A DNA stretch of 64,000 nucleotides from a virus. The translations under genes were made by a program, and so were the position numbers. This document shows positions 56,932 through 63,750 of this stretch, piece by piece. The number at the start of each line of letters is the position of its first letter. Within the stretch, counting starts at the first letter, position 1. The notes beneath the pieces were generated by a model. The model was given only the letters and a program-made list of their open reading frames with translations, was not told the DNA's origin and searched no databases. The stretch covers positions 17,808-81,807 of the IMG/VR virus record IMGVR_UViG_3300025889_000092. The stretch is one strand, 5' to 3'.

Positions 56932-58137
56932 TTAAAAGTCGGCTTCAAGACTTTCGTCAGCCGAGCCTCCTTGTTTAACTTCTGAAATTAAACCATCGAG
57001 GTTTGCACGACCGATGGTGATGAGTTCCGTTCGTTGGTTGATTAATTTTGTAAGATGTTTCGATCGCATCGCATAAATATCCTTTTCGAGATCGACTTCT
57101 TTGATCAAAAGATCGAGAGAAGATTGATCTTCGACCGTCTTAACTCGTTCGCACAGAGTTTTATATTTGCTTGAGAGAGCTAGGGACTCCTGCAATTTCT
57201 TCAGTCCAGCTGATTCATTTCTGGTGTTGCATATGTTTTCTAGTTCCTCCTTTATCTCTTCTTGGACTTCAAAGAACATCTTTGATGCGCTTTGTCTTAC
57301 CTGACGTGCAGGAGATTGCATATCGTTAGCGGTCTCTAGCAACTTTTCGGCGAGCTGAGACAGGTTTTCAAACCCCGCGACACTGTCGCTTATTAGTTTG
57401 AGTTTGTTAGCTGTTATTTGCCAGGAACCTCTCTTCTTATCGCTACCGGTCTGTTGCTTTCCAATCTTGGTGACGCTTCGACAGTCGAGGTCATCGAGAA
57501 GCTCAGCCGACATTAAAAGAGCTCTGTCAGCCGCATTGTTTCGTGCGGCACTCAGAATTTGTTCCGTGTTGATTTGGTTCTCATAAGCAATAATCGAATC
57601 AAGGTCGTCCTCAATCGGTTTGTCGACCTTATAAAGGGATACTGGGAGAGGACCAAGAACATGCACTCTGATAGGTGCGCTGTATGCTTGTTTAGTGGGG
57701 AAAAATTTCATATAAGCGTCAAGTGCTAGCTTATACTCCATATCATCAGTAAAGAGAGGACGGAGTATATTCTCGGCAGTATTTTGCCAAGAGATAAACT
57801 CGCTTTCCCAGACTTCTTTTAGACGTTCGTTGGCTTCTTGCGCCGTGGATTTAATCCTGCTGATAAGTTCTTTCGCTTCTGCAAAATAAGACTTGGTTAC
57901 AAAATGTGTTTCTCCAAAGTGAATGCAGTAGTTGTCGTACAGTTCTCTTTGCATAACTCTTAAAGCATCAAGTTCTGCTTTCAGAGCGTTCGAAAGATTT
58001 GGTCTGATGCCGACTGTGTTGTTTTGTTCGAGAGTGTCTATGACACTTTGAGGCAGTTTTAGATCATCAAACTTGATCTGGACTGACTGCCGAACATCTG
58101 CAGAAATCGAGCAAGCCAGAAGATAGTGTTCCGTCAT
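56932..58137 (-). CDS. Third protein of the MoxR-VWA operon, coiled-coil
   Basis: 401 residues. Long helices (VRVH-type beta only near 160-180), for example ELISRIKSTAQEANERLKEV and FFEVQEEIKEELENICNTR, with an acidic C-terminus ADESLEADF. In several phages a MoxR or CobS-like ATPase and a VWA protein are accompanied by a DUF3150-type protein; this one has a similar position and N-terminal texture, but I cannot confirm the family. Likely the substrate or partner of the ATPase complex. Confidence 0.5.
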   Translation of the reverse strand: MTEHYLLACSISADVRQSVQIKFDDLKLPQSVIDTLEQNNTVGIRPNLSNALKAELDALRVMQRELYDNYCIHFGETHFVTKSYFAEAKELISRIKSTAQEANERLKEVWESEFISWQNTAENILRPLFTDDMEYKLALDAYMKFFPTKQAYSAPIRVHVLGPLPVSLYKVDKPIEDDLDSIIAYENQINTEQILSAARNNAADRALLMSAELLDDLDCRSVTKIGKQQTGSDKKRGSWQITANKLKLISDSVAGFENLSQLAEKLLETANDMQSPARQVRQSASKMFFEVQEEIKEELENICNTRNESAGLKKLQESLALSSKYKTLCERVKTVEDQSSLDLLIKEVDLEKDIYAMRSKHLTKLINQRTELITIGRANLDGLISEVKQGGSADESLEADF

Positions 58138-58175
58138 TTGGGTTAGTTACAGAGGCTGTTGTGTTACACAGAATG

Positions 58176-58206
58176 AAAAAACCCTCTTTCTCACAAGAGG
58201 GTTTTG
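58176..58206. terminator. Bidirectional terminator-like hairpin
   Basis: ACCCTCTT (58181-58188) pairs with AAGAGGGT (58195-58202), six-base loop, flanked by A and T runs on both sides. It separates the small membrane protein gene (58248) from the MoxR-VWA operon in the minus direction. Confidence 0.75.
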
Positions 58207-58247
58207 TGTCGTCCCCCGACGCTGAGGGTTTTAAACCCCGATCAAGG

Positions 58248-58418
58248 TTAACGCCTTTCGCAAGGAACGCTCGGTACTTTATGATCTTTACTGATTTCCT
58301 CAGTGTCCCATGATACGAATGGATCGATACCAAGAGCACCAAAGACTGCCACGGTAGCGATGGCTGATCCCAAAAGAAAGGTTGTCAGCCCTGTCGCCAA
58401 GGTTTTTAGGTCTCTCAT
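58248..58418 (-). CDS. 56-residue membrane protein
   Basis: ATG at 58418 overlaps the TGA of the upstream gene (ATGA). The peptide MRDLKTLATGLTTFLLGSAI then ATVAVFGAL forms one membrane span (about 8-30), followed by a charged tail ending PCERR. No family recognised. Possibly a small membrane effector. Confidence 0.55.
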   Translation of the reverse strand: MRDLKTLATGLTTFLLGSAIATVAVFGALGIDPFVSWDTEEISKDHKVPSVPCERR

Positions 58419-58837
58419 TTGATGCGACCGAAAGCGAGGACAACTTTATCCGTCACGTTATCGCACTCACCCGAGTGGATCAGCTGCTCCGCTTCGTGCT
58501 TTAGTTTCAGCTTCAGTGCTTTTAGCTCATGTTCTAGCTTCTCGATACGCTGTGCGATCTTTTCCAGCTTTGTATGCGGCGTGGGCTTTCGGTGTATGCG
58601 TACGACAATGTTGGTGTTGTACTGTTTGAATTTAAACCGGCTGTGCTCTCCGGAAAACACTGAAAGATCCAAACCTTCGTGCTCAGCGAGTTTTACGTCA
58701 CGCAAAAGGTTGTCTCTTGCACATTCGTAAGGCTTCCCAAAACTCTCGTCGAGTTCTCCGAGTGCTACATCGCATTCATCCCATGCTTGGGCTGCGATCT
58801 CACCGAGGTCTACCAGATCAGAAGTTTTCATGTTCAT
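58415..58837 (-). CDS. Hypothetical protein with C-terminal coiled coil
   Basis: 140 residues. Residues 90-118 (LEKIAQRIEKLEHELKALKL) are a clear heptad coiled coil. The N-terminal part is acidic with a beta patch FKQYNTNIVVRIHRKP. No family recognised. Its upstream leader (58838-58994) is structured. Confidence 0.55.
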   Translation of the reverse strand: MNMKTSDLVDLGEIAAQAWDECDVALGELDESFGKPYECARDNLLRDVKLAEHEGLDLSVFSGEHSRFKFKQYNTNIVVRIHRKPTPHTKLEKIAQRIEKLEHELKALKLKLKHEAEQLIHSGECDNVTDKVVLAFGRIK

Positions 58838-58926
58838 GATGGAAGTTAGTGTAACCGCGCCACGTTTGGTCAGGGCGGTGCCCCCTGTGAGCTACAGAGT
58901 ACCGTAGCTAAATGTGGATGTCAATA
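58838..58926 (-). promoter_or_regulatory. Structured leader of the 58837 gene
   Basis: Minus-strand leader of 89 bases with two inverted repeats: AGCTAC/GTAGCT (loop 8) and AGGGGGCACCGCCCT. It follows the tRNA-like element directly, so the transcript would carry three hairpins before the start codon. Regulatory role inferred only. Confidence 0.35.
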
Positions 58927-58994
58927 TCGGAACCGAGGGAATCGAACCCTACCCGTACCGCACGAGACATTTGCGGTAGTCTCCAGACGTTCCG
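58927..58994 (-). ncRNA. tRNA-like element, degenerate
   Basis: 68 bases starting CGGAACG and ending GGTTCCGA. Six pairs CGGAAC/GTTCCG close it; a TTCGATT loop with an AGGG/CCCT stem mimics the T-arm; a 7-pair stem TACCGCA/TGCGGTA with a 9-base loop stands where the anticodon arm would be (a GTC could be read). The D-arm region is too short, position 7:66 mismatches and no CCA is encoded, so it is not a normal tRNA. It starts six bases after a stop codon. Could be a tRNA relic, a tRNA mimic or an old attachment site. Confidence 0.4.
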
Positions 58995-59000
58995 TTACCC

Positions 59001-59180
59001 TTAGCGACGAGGGTAGACAGAAACCCTCTGCGGGTTCGTTATCCCCAGTTCCCTCATCCCTTTCATTTTAGCCTCTTGCGCCGAGCAAGCTTCTACAACA
59101 CAGTCGAACTTCCAGCCTTCTTTGCCTTTCTTAGCAAAAACGTCAAACTTTTTCACTGCCTGTGCCGCGTGGACGATCAC
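59001..59180 (-). CDS. 59-residue hypothetical protein
   Basis: GTG at 59180 to TAA at 59001-59003. Contains KKFDVFAKKGKEGWKFDCVV then EACSAQEAKMKGMRELGI, a small alpha/beta layout that resembles the product of the 59376 gene (W..x.V EA ... EA ... ELG). Upstream -10/-35-like sequences support transcription. Confidence 0.5.
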   Translation of the reverse strand: MIVHAAQAVKKFDVFAKKGKEGWKFDCVVEACSAQEAKMKGMRELGITNPQRVSVYPRR

Positions 59181-59211
59181 CTTATTAAAGGGTTGAGAGT
59201 TGTGAGTTTAA

Positions 59212-59241
59212 ATCATACTCGTTGAGGCTTCACGAGTACAA
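59212..59241 (-). promoter_or_regulatory. Sigma-70-like promoter, minus strand
   Basis: TATGAT (59217-59212) with TTGTAC (59241-59236) 18 bases upstream, 31 bases before the GTG start at 59180. An inverted repeat ACTCGT/ACGAGT lies between the boxes and could be an operator. Confidence 0.45.
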
Positions 59242-59375
59242 CAATTCTTTTATGCTTAGGTTTTAGCTTACAGTTTTATCTGTATGTGTTTAAAGCGACA
59301 GCTCAGTCGACTAAACACTTATTTAAAACTTTTTTAATAAGCTCACAACTTAACGAAATTTTCGCTCTTTATGTA

Positions 59376-59624
59376 TTACATACTCTTTGTGAGTTTGTTG
59401 TCAGTTTCTCTCTGAATTACGGCGACGACATCTCCTCCTCGAGGCTTCAACTGCACCTTGTCTCCACAGACCTTACGGTCGCACCTAACTCCATTCCAGC
59501 CAAGCTCACGCTTGACCCTACGCATTACGTTGGCTTCGGTAGCCTCTACGCAGTATTTCTCAGTCCAGCTGTAATTCGCCTTGCCGTTGATCGTGTCGGT
59601 GACTTCGATGAAGTAGTAAGCCAT
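59376..59624 (-). CDS. Small alpha/beta phage protein
   Basis: 82 residues. AYYFIEVTDTINGKANYSWT then EKYCVEATEANVMRRVKREL resembles small proteins I associate with cyanophages (V-E-V-T-D-T ... N-Y-S-W). Function unknown. The long + strand frame over the same DNA (59286-59633) is a shadow. Confidence 0.55.
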   Translation of the reverse strand: MAYYFIEVTDTINGKANYSWTEKYCVEATEANVMRRVKRELGWNGVRCDRKVCGDKVQLKPRGGDVVAVIQRETDNKLTKSM

Positions 59625-59659
59625 GTCAATTAGAATTCCTTAAAGGTGAATAGTTTCAA

Positions 59660-59968
59660 GTGGACCCCACACTGAGTGAGTTCTCAATGCGTCTTGCTGG
59701 CGAAGCTGAGCTTCCCGGCGAACTCAATGTGCTGAAGAATTTGCTCCTACGTGGCCAGATTGTTGACGAAGAAGGTAACTCAGTGACCGTTACTCCAAGA
59801 GGTGAAGTGGAGTTCAGAGGATCTGAGTCACCATTCACGTTTAGAGGTTCCTTTGGGCAGGATCCCTCTTTCGCCGTTAACTACCAGTCGAGGAGACCGG
59901 AGTTTGCAGGACGTTCTCCCCAAGCTGCACTTGATGAGGCTCTGCTGAGATTCTCACAAGCATACTGA
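59660..59968 (+). CDS. Hypothetical protein, 102 residues
   Basis: GTG 59660. Contains GQIVDEEGNSVTVTPRGEVE then FRGSESPFTFRGSFGQDPSF, beta-hairpin-like, and a helical end. The only + strand gene of this end of the window; its 3' part overlaps the small minus gene at 59881. No family recognised. Confidence 0.5.
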   Translation: MDPTLSEFSMRLAGEAELPGELNVLKNLLLRGQIVDEEGNSVTVTPRGEVEFRGSESPFTFRGSFGQDPSFAVNYQSRRPEFAGRSPQAALDEALLRFSQAY

Positions 59969-60099
59969 GTAGACGACCGGCTACAGTAGACCACACCAGA
60001 CGCAGTATCAGTTAGGTATGCGTTCGCTGTGTTGATGTAACTGGCGCTGACTCCTGTAAACATCTGCACACAAGTTATGGTCGAGCAGAGGAAGTTCAT
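59881..60099 (-). CDS. Small possibly secreted protein
   Basis: 72 residues from ATG 60099, one base after the RlpA-like stop. N-terminal MNFLCSTITCVQMFTGVSA is signal-peptide-like. Its last 88 bases overlap the + strand gene at 59660, so it may be truncated or not translated. No family recognised. Confidence 0.35.
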   Translation of the reverse strand: MNFLCSTITCVQMFTGVSASYINTANAYLTDTASGVVYCSRSSTQYACENLSRASSSAAWGERPANSGLLDW

Positions 60100-60100
60100 T

Positions 60101-60418
60101 TCAATAGTGGATAGAGACCCGAGCGATACCGTCAATCGGCACACCTAATTTGTAGGCCGCACCAGCCGACAGATCTATCGAATTGCAGTCGCACCGGTCA
60201 GTTATCGGCACAACTAAAGATCTACCAGCGTGGCTAACAGTAACTTTTGTGCCACAGGGTAACCATGGATGAGCAGCTGAGATACCCCAATGTTGGTAGG
60301 TTTGACCGCAGTAAGTGACACGGGAGTGATACCACTCGTGATAAACAGTGGCTGTAACCGGGCGAGCCGTTACAGGGTTAGTGAACATCAAAGGCAGCAG
60401 AAGAAGTAGGCGTTTCAT
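60101..60418 (-). CDS. RlpA-like secreted double-psi beta-barrel protein
   Basis: 105 residues: signal peptide (MKRLLLLLPLMFTNPVTA, 1-18), then the RlpA-type barrel: HWGISAAHPWLPCGTKVTVS, then LVVPITDRCDCNSIDLSAGA and AAYKLGVPIDGIARVSI. RlpA-like proteins act as lytic transglycosylases on naked glycan or bind it. The usual Gly-rich RlpA opening is missing, so enzymatic activity is uncertain. A third cell-wall-directed protein besides the two lysins; unusual in a phage early-type region. Confidence 0.7.
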   Translation of the reverse strand: MKRLLLLLPLMFTNPVTARPVTATVYHEWYHSRVTYCGQTYQHWGISAAHPWLPCGTKVTVSHAGRSLVVPITDRCDCNSIDLSAGAAYKLGVPIDGIARVSIHY

Positions 60419-60460
60419 GTGATGTTGATGTGATTGTGTGATTTGGCCCCGCGTTAGCGG

Positions 60461-60634
60461 CTACGACTCACCTTTTCGCCAGAGTTTGCACGCCCTTCTC
60501 ACCACATAGTGATGCGCCGTGGGAAACTCGGCGTTGTATTTAGCCACAGCCTTAAAGGCTTCTCTCGAGTCGTTGTACTCAGCGATTGTTTCTATAGGCT
60601 TACCTATGGTTCGCCGCTGAATAAAGTAAGGCAT
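60461..60634 (-). CDS. 57-residue hypothetical protein
   Basis: ATG at 60634 overlaps the upstream TGA by one base. The peptide MPYFIQRRTIGKPIETIAEY then NDSREAFKAVAKYN has an alpha/beta pattern like other tiny phage proteins that read as small transcript-level factors. Stop TAG at 60461-60463. No family recognised. Confidence 0.5.
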   Translation of the reverse strand: MPYFIQRRTIGKPIETIAEYNDSREAFKAVAKYNAEFPTAHHYVVRRACKLWRKGES

Positions 60635-60840
60635 CAAACTTTTGAGAGCTGAATTAGTTTTTGCAATTTGTCGATCCTTTCGTCGATCTGCATGGCGCTA
60701 AACCAATGGCTGGCGTTTTTCCTAGCAGCTTTAAGCTCAGCTAAAGTCTGTTCGGCGTCCGCCACTGTAAGGAACGTGTCAATTGCGTACAGGTTCCCGT
60801 ACTCATCAACCGACTGCAGCTCGATCATGGCTGTGCTCAC
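60634..60840 (-). CDS. Small hypothetical protein
   Basis: 68 residues (or 64 from the ATG at 60828). EYGNLYAIDTFLTVADAEQT then LAELKAARKN, alpha/beta with a helical end. Coupled to the next gene (TGATG). No family recognised. Confidence 0.5.
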   Translation of the reverse strand: MSTAMIELQSVDEYGNLYAIDTFLTVADAEQTLAELKAARKNASHWFSAMQIDERIDKLQKLIQLSKV

Positions 60841-60888
60841 AGTGTTGTCCTTGATACTATGTGCGTTTGTTGAGTTGGCAACGGATCC

Positions 60889-61107
60889 TTACAAACCGTC
60901 ATGCCATTTGGTTCCGAACGACGCGAGCATGTCGGAATCGGAGGGCTCCCATCCCTCGATGTAGTCAAGAGCGGGAAGGATTTCATCCTCAATTTTCTCC
61001 GCAATGTCTGCAGGCATCTCGGGGTGGCTCCTTACCAGCTGCCGGAAACGAGCAGCAGCGTGATAGGACAGAGCGTGCTCTGAGAGTTCGTAGATGTTGT
61101 AGCTCAT
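60889..61107 (-). CDS. Small helical hypothetical protein
   Basis: 72 residues: MSYNIYELSEHALSYHAAAR then FRQLVRSHPEMPADIAEKIE, helical and His-rich, acidic end. Ribosome-binding region tgatga upstream. No family recognised. Confidence 0.45.
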   Translation of the reverse strand: MSYNIYELSEHALSYHAAARFRQLVRSHPEMPADIAEKIEDEILPALDYIEGWEPSDSDMLASFGTKWHDGL

Positions 61108-61132
61108 GATGATGTCTGAGTAATTGTGTGAT

Positions 61133-61681
61133 TCAGGAAGCGGCGGTTGTCCTTATGCAGCCGTCTGGTAGTTCTCCCTGCTTTAGGAGTTCGAAGTCCT
61201 CCGGGAGCATAATGCCAAGACCGGGATCCACCATGCGTTTGCAGACGCTTAGATCTTCTGGGATCATGTTGTGTCTTAAAGAGAGACACTCGCGCAGATC
61301 ATCCCACACCCACAGAGGTAGATCCTCAGCTGAATCGTAATCGTCACTGCCTAGTGGGCGATAATGCCAAGCTGTCCGTGTTCCGCTGCTATCAACCTCC
61401 ACAAGTTCATAGCCATGCTCATAGAGAATGTGCTCGTTGAACTTGTCGATGAAACTCCAGAAGCTACGGTCAAAGATCAAAGCGATAACCGGTCGATCTT
61501 TCTTAGGCAGCGTGGGCTTCTCCAGCAGATATTCGCATTTATCTGCCCATTTGCCACAGTCAGCGCACTGGCTCGCTGTCCAAGCGAAGTGAAAGACCCG
61601 ATGCTGAGAACCACAGTGCGGACAATAGATAAACTTTCCCTTGGTCCTTGAAGCTCTAGTCTTGTTAGTTACTTTAGTCAT
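61133..61681 (-). CDS. Zinc-ribbon hypothetical protein
   Basis: 182 residues from ATG 61681, overlapping the upstream stop by 8 bases. N-terminal zinc ribbon: YCPHCGSQHR ... QCADCGKW (two CxxC pairs). The rest is alpha/beta with IALIFDRSFWSFIDKFN and a helical end. The ribbon suggests nucleic-acid or protein binding. No family recognised beyond the ribbon. Confidence 0.5.
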   Translation of the reverse strand: MTKVTNKTRASRTKGKFIYCPHCGSQHRVFHFAWTASQCADCGKWADKCEYLLEKPTLPKKDRPVIALIFDRSFWSFIDKFNEHILYEHGYELVEVDSSGTRTAWHYRPLGSDDYDSAEDLPLWVWDDLRECLSLRHNMIPEDLSVCKRMVDPGLGIMLPEDFELLKQGELPDGCIRTTAAS

Positions 61682-62384
61682 GATTGTTTGCTGTGACATA
61701 CTTAGCGCCTGTACCGTGAGCCTCTACAAAGATGTCAGCCTTAGCGCCGTCGCACAGCTTGCAGGTTGCACAGGTAGCCTGTGAGTTTGCTGCTGTTGCA
61801 GGGCACAGCTTACCACTGTATGCCTGAGCTCCTTTAGGGATAACGGCAAAGGTTTTCCAGCCATGCGCCGTGGCGTCCATGTAGTCAGCCATGCCATCGC
61901 AGGATGCTTGAAACACACCCTTGCACCATTGTGCAAACGGTTGACGCCACTGATGTGTGTAGCCAGTGTGCGCAGCTGCGTGCTCATTGATGGTTGCGAA
62001 CAGCACTGGGGAGATGATCGATGGATCGCCATAGGCACCCCATCGGATCTTGCGGCCCTGAAGCATCTCAGGAGTAAGGTCGCTCAACTTACCGTAGCTG
62101 TTACGCTTGTATGCCTTCCAGATACTATTAGGCGCTTGACCTACATTGACGTAGCAAGAACGTGAGCCGTCAGCTTGCTTACGATGGGGACAATCGCCGC
62201 AGATGGAATAGTCATCCCCCGTGGCAATAGCCTCCACAGGATTAACATCTTCGCGGAGAATCCAGACCTGAAGCATGTTGCCGGTCTTGCGATTGCTAGT
62301 GTTCATAGTCATGATGACTACGAAAGGTTTGCCATCAATGGGAGACAAACCGCGCTGAAGAACGTAGCCGTTGTAGTTAGTCAT
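61674..62384 (-). CDS. DUF7227-like phage protein
   Basis: 236 residues. Features: YSICGDCPHRKQADGSRSCY, VNVGQAPNSIWKAYKRNSYG, RKIRWGAYGDPS, HTGYTHQWRQPF and a C-terminal Cys-rich end CATCKLCDGAK. I associate this pattern with a widespread phage family (DUF7227-like) of unknown function; the Cys pairs suggest zinc or iron-sulfur binding. Fairly sure of the family, not of the role. Confidence 0.6.
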   Translation of the reverse strand: MTNYNGYVLQRGLSPIDGKPFVVIMTMNTSNRKTGNMLQVWILREDVNPVEAIATGDDYSICGDCPHRKQADGSRSCYVNVGQAPNSIWKAYKRNSYGKLSDLTPEMLQGRKIRWGAYGDPSIISPVLFATINEHAAAHTGYTHQWRQPFAQWCKGVFQASCDGMADYMDATAHGWKTFAVIPKGAQAYSGKLCPATAANSQATCATCKLCDGAKADIFVEAHGTGAKYVTANNHD

Positions 62385-62391
62385 GAGAGAA

Positions 62392-62613
62392 TCAGTTGGT
62401 GTGGTTGATTACTTTGGCGACAAGATCGTTAGCAGTTTCCTCGTCATACATCTCAGCAATCTCTGCGATTAACTGTTCCTGATCCACATGCATCAGCTCG
62501 TTAGCTATCTGGACTGCACAAGATTCCATAAGATCACGTACATCCATGTCGTCAACAATCTTCCATGCGTAAGAGTCACGCAGGAGATCAACTTGTTCTT
62601 TGGTTAGTGTCAT
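62392..62613 (-). CDS. Micro-gene array member 1
   Basis: 73 residues, acidic helical (MDVRDLMESCAVQIANELMH). Last gene of the array; its ATG (62613-62611) is preceded by the previous TGA and the spacer TC (TGATCATG). No family recognised. Confidence 0.55.
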   Translation of the reverse strand: MTLTKEQVDLLRDSYAWKIVDDMDVRDLMESCAVQIANELMHVDQEQLIAEIAEMYDEETANDLVAKVINHTN

Positions 62614-62615
62614 GA

Positions 62616-62804
62616 TCAGAACTCGATGTGTTGTAGGAATGGATCGAAACTCATCTCCCTGATGTCTTCACAAAGCATCAGATCTTTTGCAGCCCAGTCA
62701 CCACCAGGATGCTCCGGCGTGGTGTTAATTAACTGGATCAAATCTTGTTCATAAGCACGAACGAGACGACGAACAAATTCTCTGGATAGTTTCATGGTTG
62801 GCAT
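62616..62804 (-). CDS. Micro-gene array member 2
   Basis: 62 residues: MPTMKLSREFVRRLVRAYEQ then DLIQLINTTPEHPGG, helical with acidic end. TGATCATG junctions on both sides. Function unknown. Confidence 0.55.
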   Translation of the reverse strand: MPTMKLSREFVRRLVRAYEQDLIQLINTTPEHPGGDWAAKDLMLCEDIREMSFDPFLQHIEF

Positions 62805-62806
62805 GA

Positions 62807-63043
62807 TCAGTGCATGAATGAGTTACGTTGTGAAGCAGTTAGGCATTCATCGCCCCAACTGTTGTCATCTTCGTTGTACATCTCCTGCTCTACCTGAGAG
62901 CACCACGTCTCAAGTTCTTCCTCCAAAAGATCAAGCATGGTGATGAACCTCTGTGGGGAATCAAGATCAGCGAGAGACTCACGCACCCTGCATAGTTCTT
63001 GCACGGCAGAGCATGCATCGTTGAAGCGGTCTGTAGTGTTCAT
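62807..63043 (-). CDS. Micro-gene array member 3
   Basis: 78 residues: DRFNDACSAVQELCRVRESL then EEELETWCSQVEQEMYNEDD, helical, acidic, with four Cys. TGATCATG junctions on both sides. No family recognised. Confidence 0.55.
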   Translation of the reverse strand: MNTTDRFNDACSAVQELCRVRESLADLDSPQRFITMLDLLEEELETWCSQVEQEMYNEDDNSWGDECLTASQRNSFMH

Positions 63044-63045
63044 GA

Positions 63046-63237
63046 TCAGATAACTTTGTGAAGGTCAATGTGATTGTGAACGTTAAAGTTACGAGCGACC
63101 CGTACAGCTAAGTTGTACAAGTAACGGCTCTCATCTTCAGTTAGTTCTTCACCAAGAATCTCGTCGCCGTAGTGATAAAGATCGAAGATACGATCTACAA
63201 CTGTCCAGCGAAGTTCTTGTGCTCGTTTGTGTTGCAT
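63046..63237 (-). CDS. Micro-gene array member 4
   Basis: 63 residues: MQHKRAQELRWTVVDRIFDL then DEILGEELTEDESRYLYNLA, small helical protein. TGATCATG junctions on both sides. No family recognised. Confidence 0.55.
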   Translation of the reverse strand: MQHKRAQELRWTVVDRIFDLYHYGDEILGEELTEDESRYLYNLAVRVARNFNVHNHIDLHKVI

Positions 63238-63239
63238 GA

Positions 63240-63596
63240 TCAGTAAAGTTGAGCGACGTTGTTGTCATCAACCCAGACATCTATCGGGCTGTAATCTTTA
63301 CAGAGAGCGGTTAGTTTCTCACCCCAAGGTTCGTGCCATCGACCATCCCAGAAACCAGTACCGTGACCGTTGCGGGTGAGGATAAAGTCATGGGCTGCAT
63401 AGTCCCACTCATCACCCTCTGCTGAGTTAATCATCGTGGCGCGGTGCTCGTAAGCATCGAAGCCTAGTTCCTCTGCTCTCTCCCTGAAGTCTTCCCACTC
63501 TTCAGTTATACGTTCGACCAGTTCTTCACTGGGTTCAAAGTCATCGAAGTTGCTTGACCAAAGGAGAGCGTCGATGGCATGCTGTGCAGAAGTCAT
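63240..63596 (-). CDS. Micro-gene array member 5 (GHGTGFWD type)
   Basis: 118 residues from ATG 63596 (an upstream in-frame ATG at 63602 would overlap the previous stop). The core YAAHDFILTRNGHGTGFWDG then RWHEPWGEKLT is a recurrent motif of small phage proteins (H-D-F-x-L-T-R-N-G-H-G-x-G-F-W-D) whose function is unknown. The helical N-terminus is acidic. Confidence 0.65.
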   Translation of the reverse strand: MTSAQHAIDALLWSSNFDDFEPSEELVERITEEWEDFRERAEELGFDAYEHRATMINSAEGDEWDYAAHDFILTRNGHGTGFWDGRWHEPWGEKLTALCKDYSPIDVWVDDNNVAQLY

Positions 63597-63598
63597 GA

Positions 63599-63748
63599 TC
63601 ATTCTGTGATGAGATTGTGCTGTTTAAGTAGAATCATGTGATCTAATACATCACCAAGTGTTGACCTGATGTACTCATCTTTGAGTGCAGCTTGTTCATA
63701 AGCTTCGTAAACAGTTGTATAAAGATTGTCGAAGTCAGTTTTAGTCAT
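63599..63748 (-). CDS. Micro-gene array member 6
   Basis: 49 residues: MTKTDFDNLYTTVYEAYEQA then ALKDEYIRSTLGDVLDHM, helical. Start preceded and stop followed by TGATCATG. No family recognised. Confidence 0.5.
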   Translation of the reverse strand: MTKTDFDNLYTTVYEAYEQAALKDEYIRSTLGDVLDHMILLKQHNLITE

Positions 63749-63750
63749 GA

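Noticed and set aside
58927-59050. A long class II tRNA (about 127 bases, GGAACTG/CGGTTCC closing pairs)
   Set aside because: The 5' half lies inside the coding frame ending at 59001, and arm lengths do not fit a tRNA; only the 68-base 3' part is kept as a tRNA-like candidate.
59286-59633. 115-residue + frame
   Set aside because: It mirrors the minus-strand gene at 59376, whose product has a recognisable phage-protein pattern.
61863-62165. 100-residue + frame over the DUF7227-like gene
   Set aside because: Shadow frame; the minus-strand product has clear Cys and Trp motifs.
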